NCBI GenBank assembly: GCA_028290085.1
Contig: JAQGKN010000172.1
Coordinates: 1-5,918, forward strand
Length of the DNA: 5,918 nucleotides
Source of the DNA: Hyphomicrobiales bacterium
GTDB lineage: Bacteria; Pseudomonadota; Alphaproteobacteria; Rhizobiales; Beijerinckiaceae
Direction: 5' to 3'
Part shown: positions 5,359 through 5,918 of the stretch, in pieces
How the letters are laid out: each line of letters opens with the position of its first letter
How positions within the stretch are numbered: position 1 is the stretch's first letter
Program-made: the position numbers and the translations under genes
The notes under the pieces: generated by a model
Seen by the model: only the letters and a program-made list of their open reading frames with translations
Databases searched by the model: none
What the model was told of the DNA's origin: nothing

Positions 5359-5918
5359 ATGGCACACGATCCTCTCGAAGATTCCGTCGTTCCCCTGAGC
5401 CTCGACGACTTCCTGCGGCCATCGCAGGTGGCCCTCGTCATGTGGGACTTTCAGAAGGGCCTCGCAGGCAAGGCCCTCAACGTGGACCGCATCAGGGCTG
5501 CGGCGCAGACACTTCTCGCCAGCGCCGAGCGCAATGGCGTCCCCGTGATCTGGAGCCGGCACGTGCTGCCGCCACTCGAACTCATCCCGGGGCCGTTTCT
5601 GCTTTTCCTCATGAAGAAGCAGAAAGTGGATCATCCCGACAAACTCGCACCCGCCATGCAGGAAGGCATGGAGGAGACCGAGTTTCTCGACGGACTCGCG
5701 CCCGCGCCGCACCACATCGTGATCCCCAAGAGCCAGCCATCGCTCTTCGTGGACACGCCGCTCGACCTGCGGCTGAAACGACTCGGTGTGAAGACACTCG
5801 TTCTCGCAGGTGTCGCCACCGATATCGGCATCGAGTTCACGGCACGTCATGCGGCCGCGCTCGGTTATTATTCCGTGATCGCCGAAGACGCGACCGGCTC
5901 CTACACCGCGCAGGCACA
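5359..5918 (+). CDS. Isochorismatase-fold hydrolase with Gly at the usual Cys position (3' end missing)
   Basis: About 186 complete codons are present, reading on past the window edge; family members are usually about 200-230 residues, so a short C-terminal piece is missing. The fold is seen in ALVMWDFQKG (25-34, with Asp30), GVPVIWSRHVLPP (60-72), HIVIPKSQPSLFVDTPLDLRL (119-139, Lys124) and LVLAGVATDIGIEFTARHAA (147-166). Asp30 and Lys124 match two of the three catalytic positions. The third, normally a nucleophilic Cys in T-x-x-C-V, is Gly157 here (ATDIGIE). The same change occurs in true isochorismatases such as EntB and PhzD and in other uncharacterised members. That argues against amidase chemistry through a thioester, so nicotinamidase, maleamate or biuret hydrolase labels should not be applied. 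The insert LMKKQKVDHPD (84-94) may cover the active site. The ATG follows the previous stop by three bases with only a weak ribosome site, suggesting reinitiation. Confidence 0.88.
   Translation, partial: MAHDPLEDSVVPLSLDDFLRPSQVALVMWDFQKGLAGKALNVDRIRAAAQTLLASAERNGVPVIWSRHVLPPLELIPGPFLLFLMKKQKVDHPDKLAPAMQEGMEETEFLDGLAPAPHHIVIPKSQPSLFVDTPLDLRLKRLGVKTLVLAGVATDIGIEFTARHAAALGYYSVIAEDATGSYTAQA

Noticed and set aside
4279..5850. A 523-codon open frame on the minus strand opposite the binding-fold and isochorismatase-fold genes
   Set aside because: It crosses the ends of three clearly homologous plus-strand genes, its product is of low-complexity composition without motifs, and it has no plausible ribosome site.
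5359..5918. Nicotinamidase, maleamate amidohydrolase or biuret hydrolase identity, which would fit a nitrogen-heterocycle pathway
   Set aside because: These enzymes use a nucleophilic Cys, and this protein has Gly at that position.
1..5918. CRISPR arrays, tRNA or rRNA genes, insertion sequences, integrase sites
   Set aside because: No regularly spaced repeats, no tRNA-like cloverleaf sequence, no transposase or integrase reading frame and no terminal inverted repeats were seen on either strand.

Overview
The window is GC-rich, gene-dense DNA that looks like an alphaproteobacterium, probably of the Hyphomicrobiales (Rhizobiales). The evidence is codon use strongly biased to G/C at third positions, a pair of CTTCTCCC/GGGAGAAG two-hairpin repeats of a kind common between genes in that group, and the character of the proteins. 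No taxonomic search was possible, so this is an inference.

Layout. Positions 1-65 hold the last 20 codons of a rightward gene whose C-terminus looks like an outer-membrane beta-barrel strand. At 173-652 is a small rightward gene for a protein with two membrane helices and a soluble beta domain. From 653 to 804, between convergent genes, lie two inverted copies of a palindromic repeat. Leftward on the minus strand come a LysR-type regulator (2877-1975) and then a PrpF/4-oxalomesaconate tautomerase-family isomerase (1881-805). A 135-base divergent control region (2878-3012) with staggered inverted repeats separates the regulator from a tightly packed rightward operon. That operon encodes a GlcG/HbpS-family protein (3013-3510), a PEP mutase/isocitrate lyase-superfamily protein closest to oxaloacetate decarboxylase (3551-4435), an NMT1/THI5-like binding-fold protein with no signal peptide (4432-5355, overlapping the previous stop as ATGA), and an isochorismatase-fold hydrolase cut off by the window end (5359-5918+).

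How the genes may work together. The divergent regulator, the coupled starts and the enzyme classes suggest an inducible catabolic locus for a carboxylated substrate. The isochorismatase-fold protein would be a hydrolase of unknown bond specificity. The PrpF-family isomerase would tautomerise an unsaturated tricarboxylate such as 4-oxalomesaconate or an aconitate. The PEP mutase-superfamily enzyme would decarboxylate oxaloacetate or a related 2-keto acid. GlcG-family proteins often sit in such clusters without a settled role. The substrate is not determined by the sequence.

The most interesting points are a substrate-binding-protein fold apparently kept in the cytoplasm, a Gly in place of the nucleophilic Cys of the isochorismatase-fold protein, an altered active-site strand in the oxaloacetate decarboxylase-like enzyme, and the whole gene combination, which I do not recognise as a named pathway.
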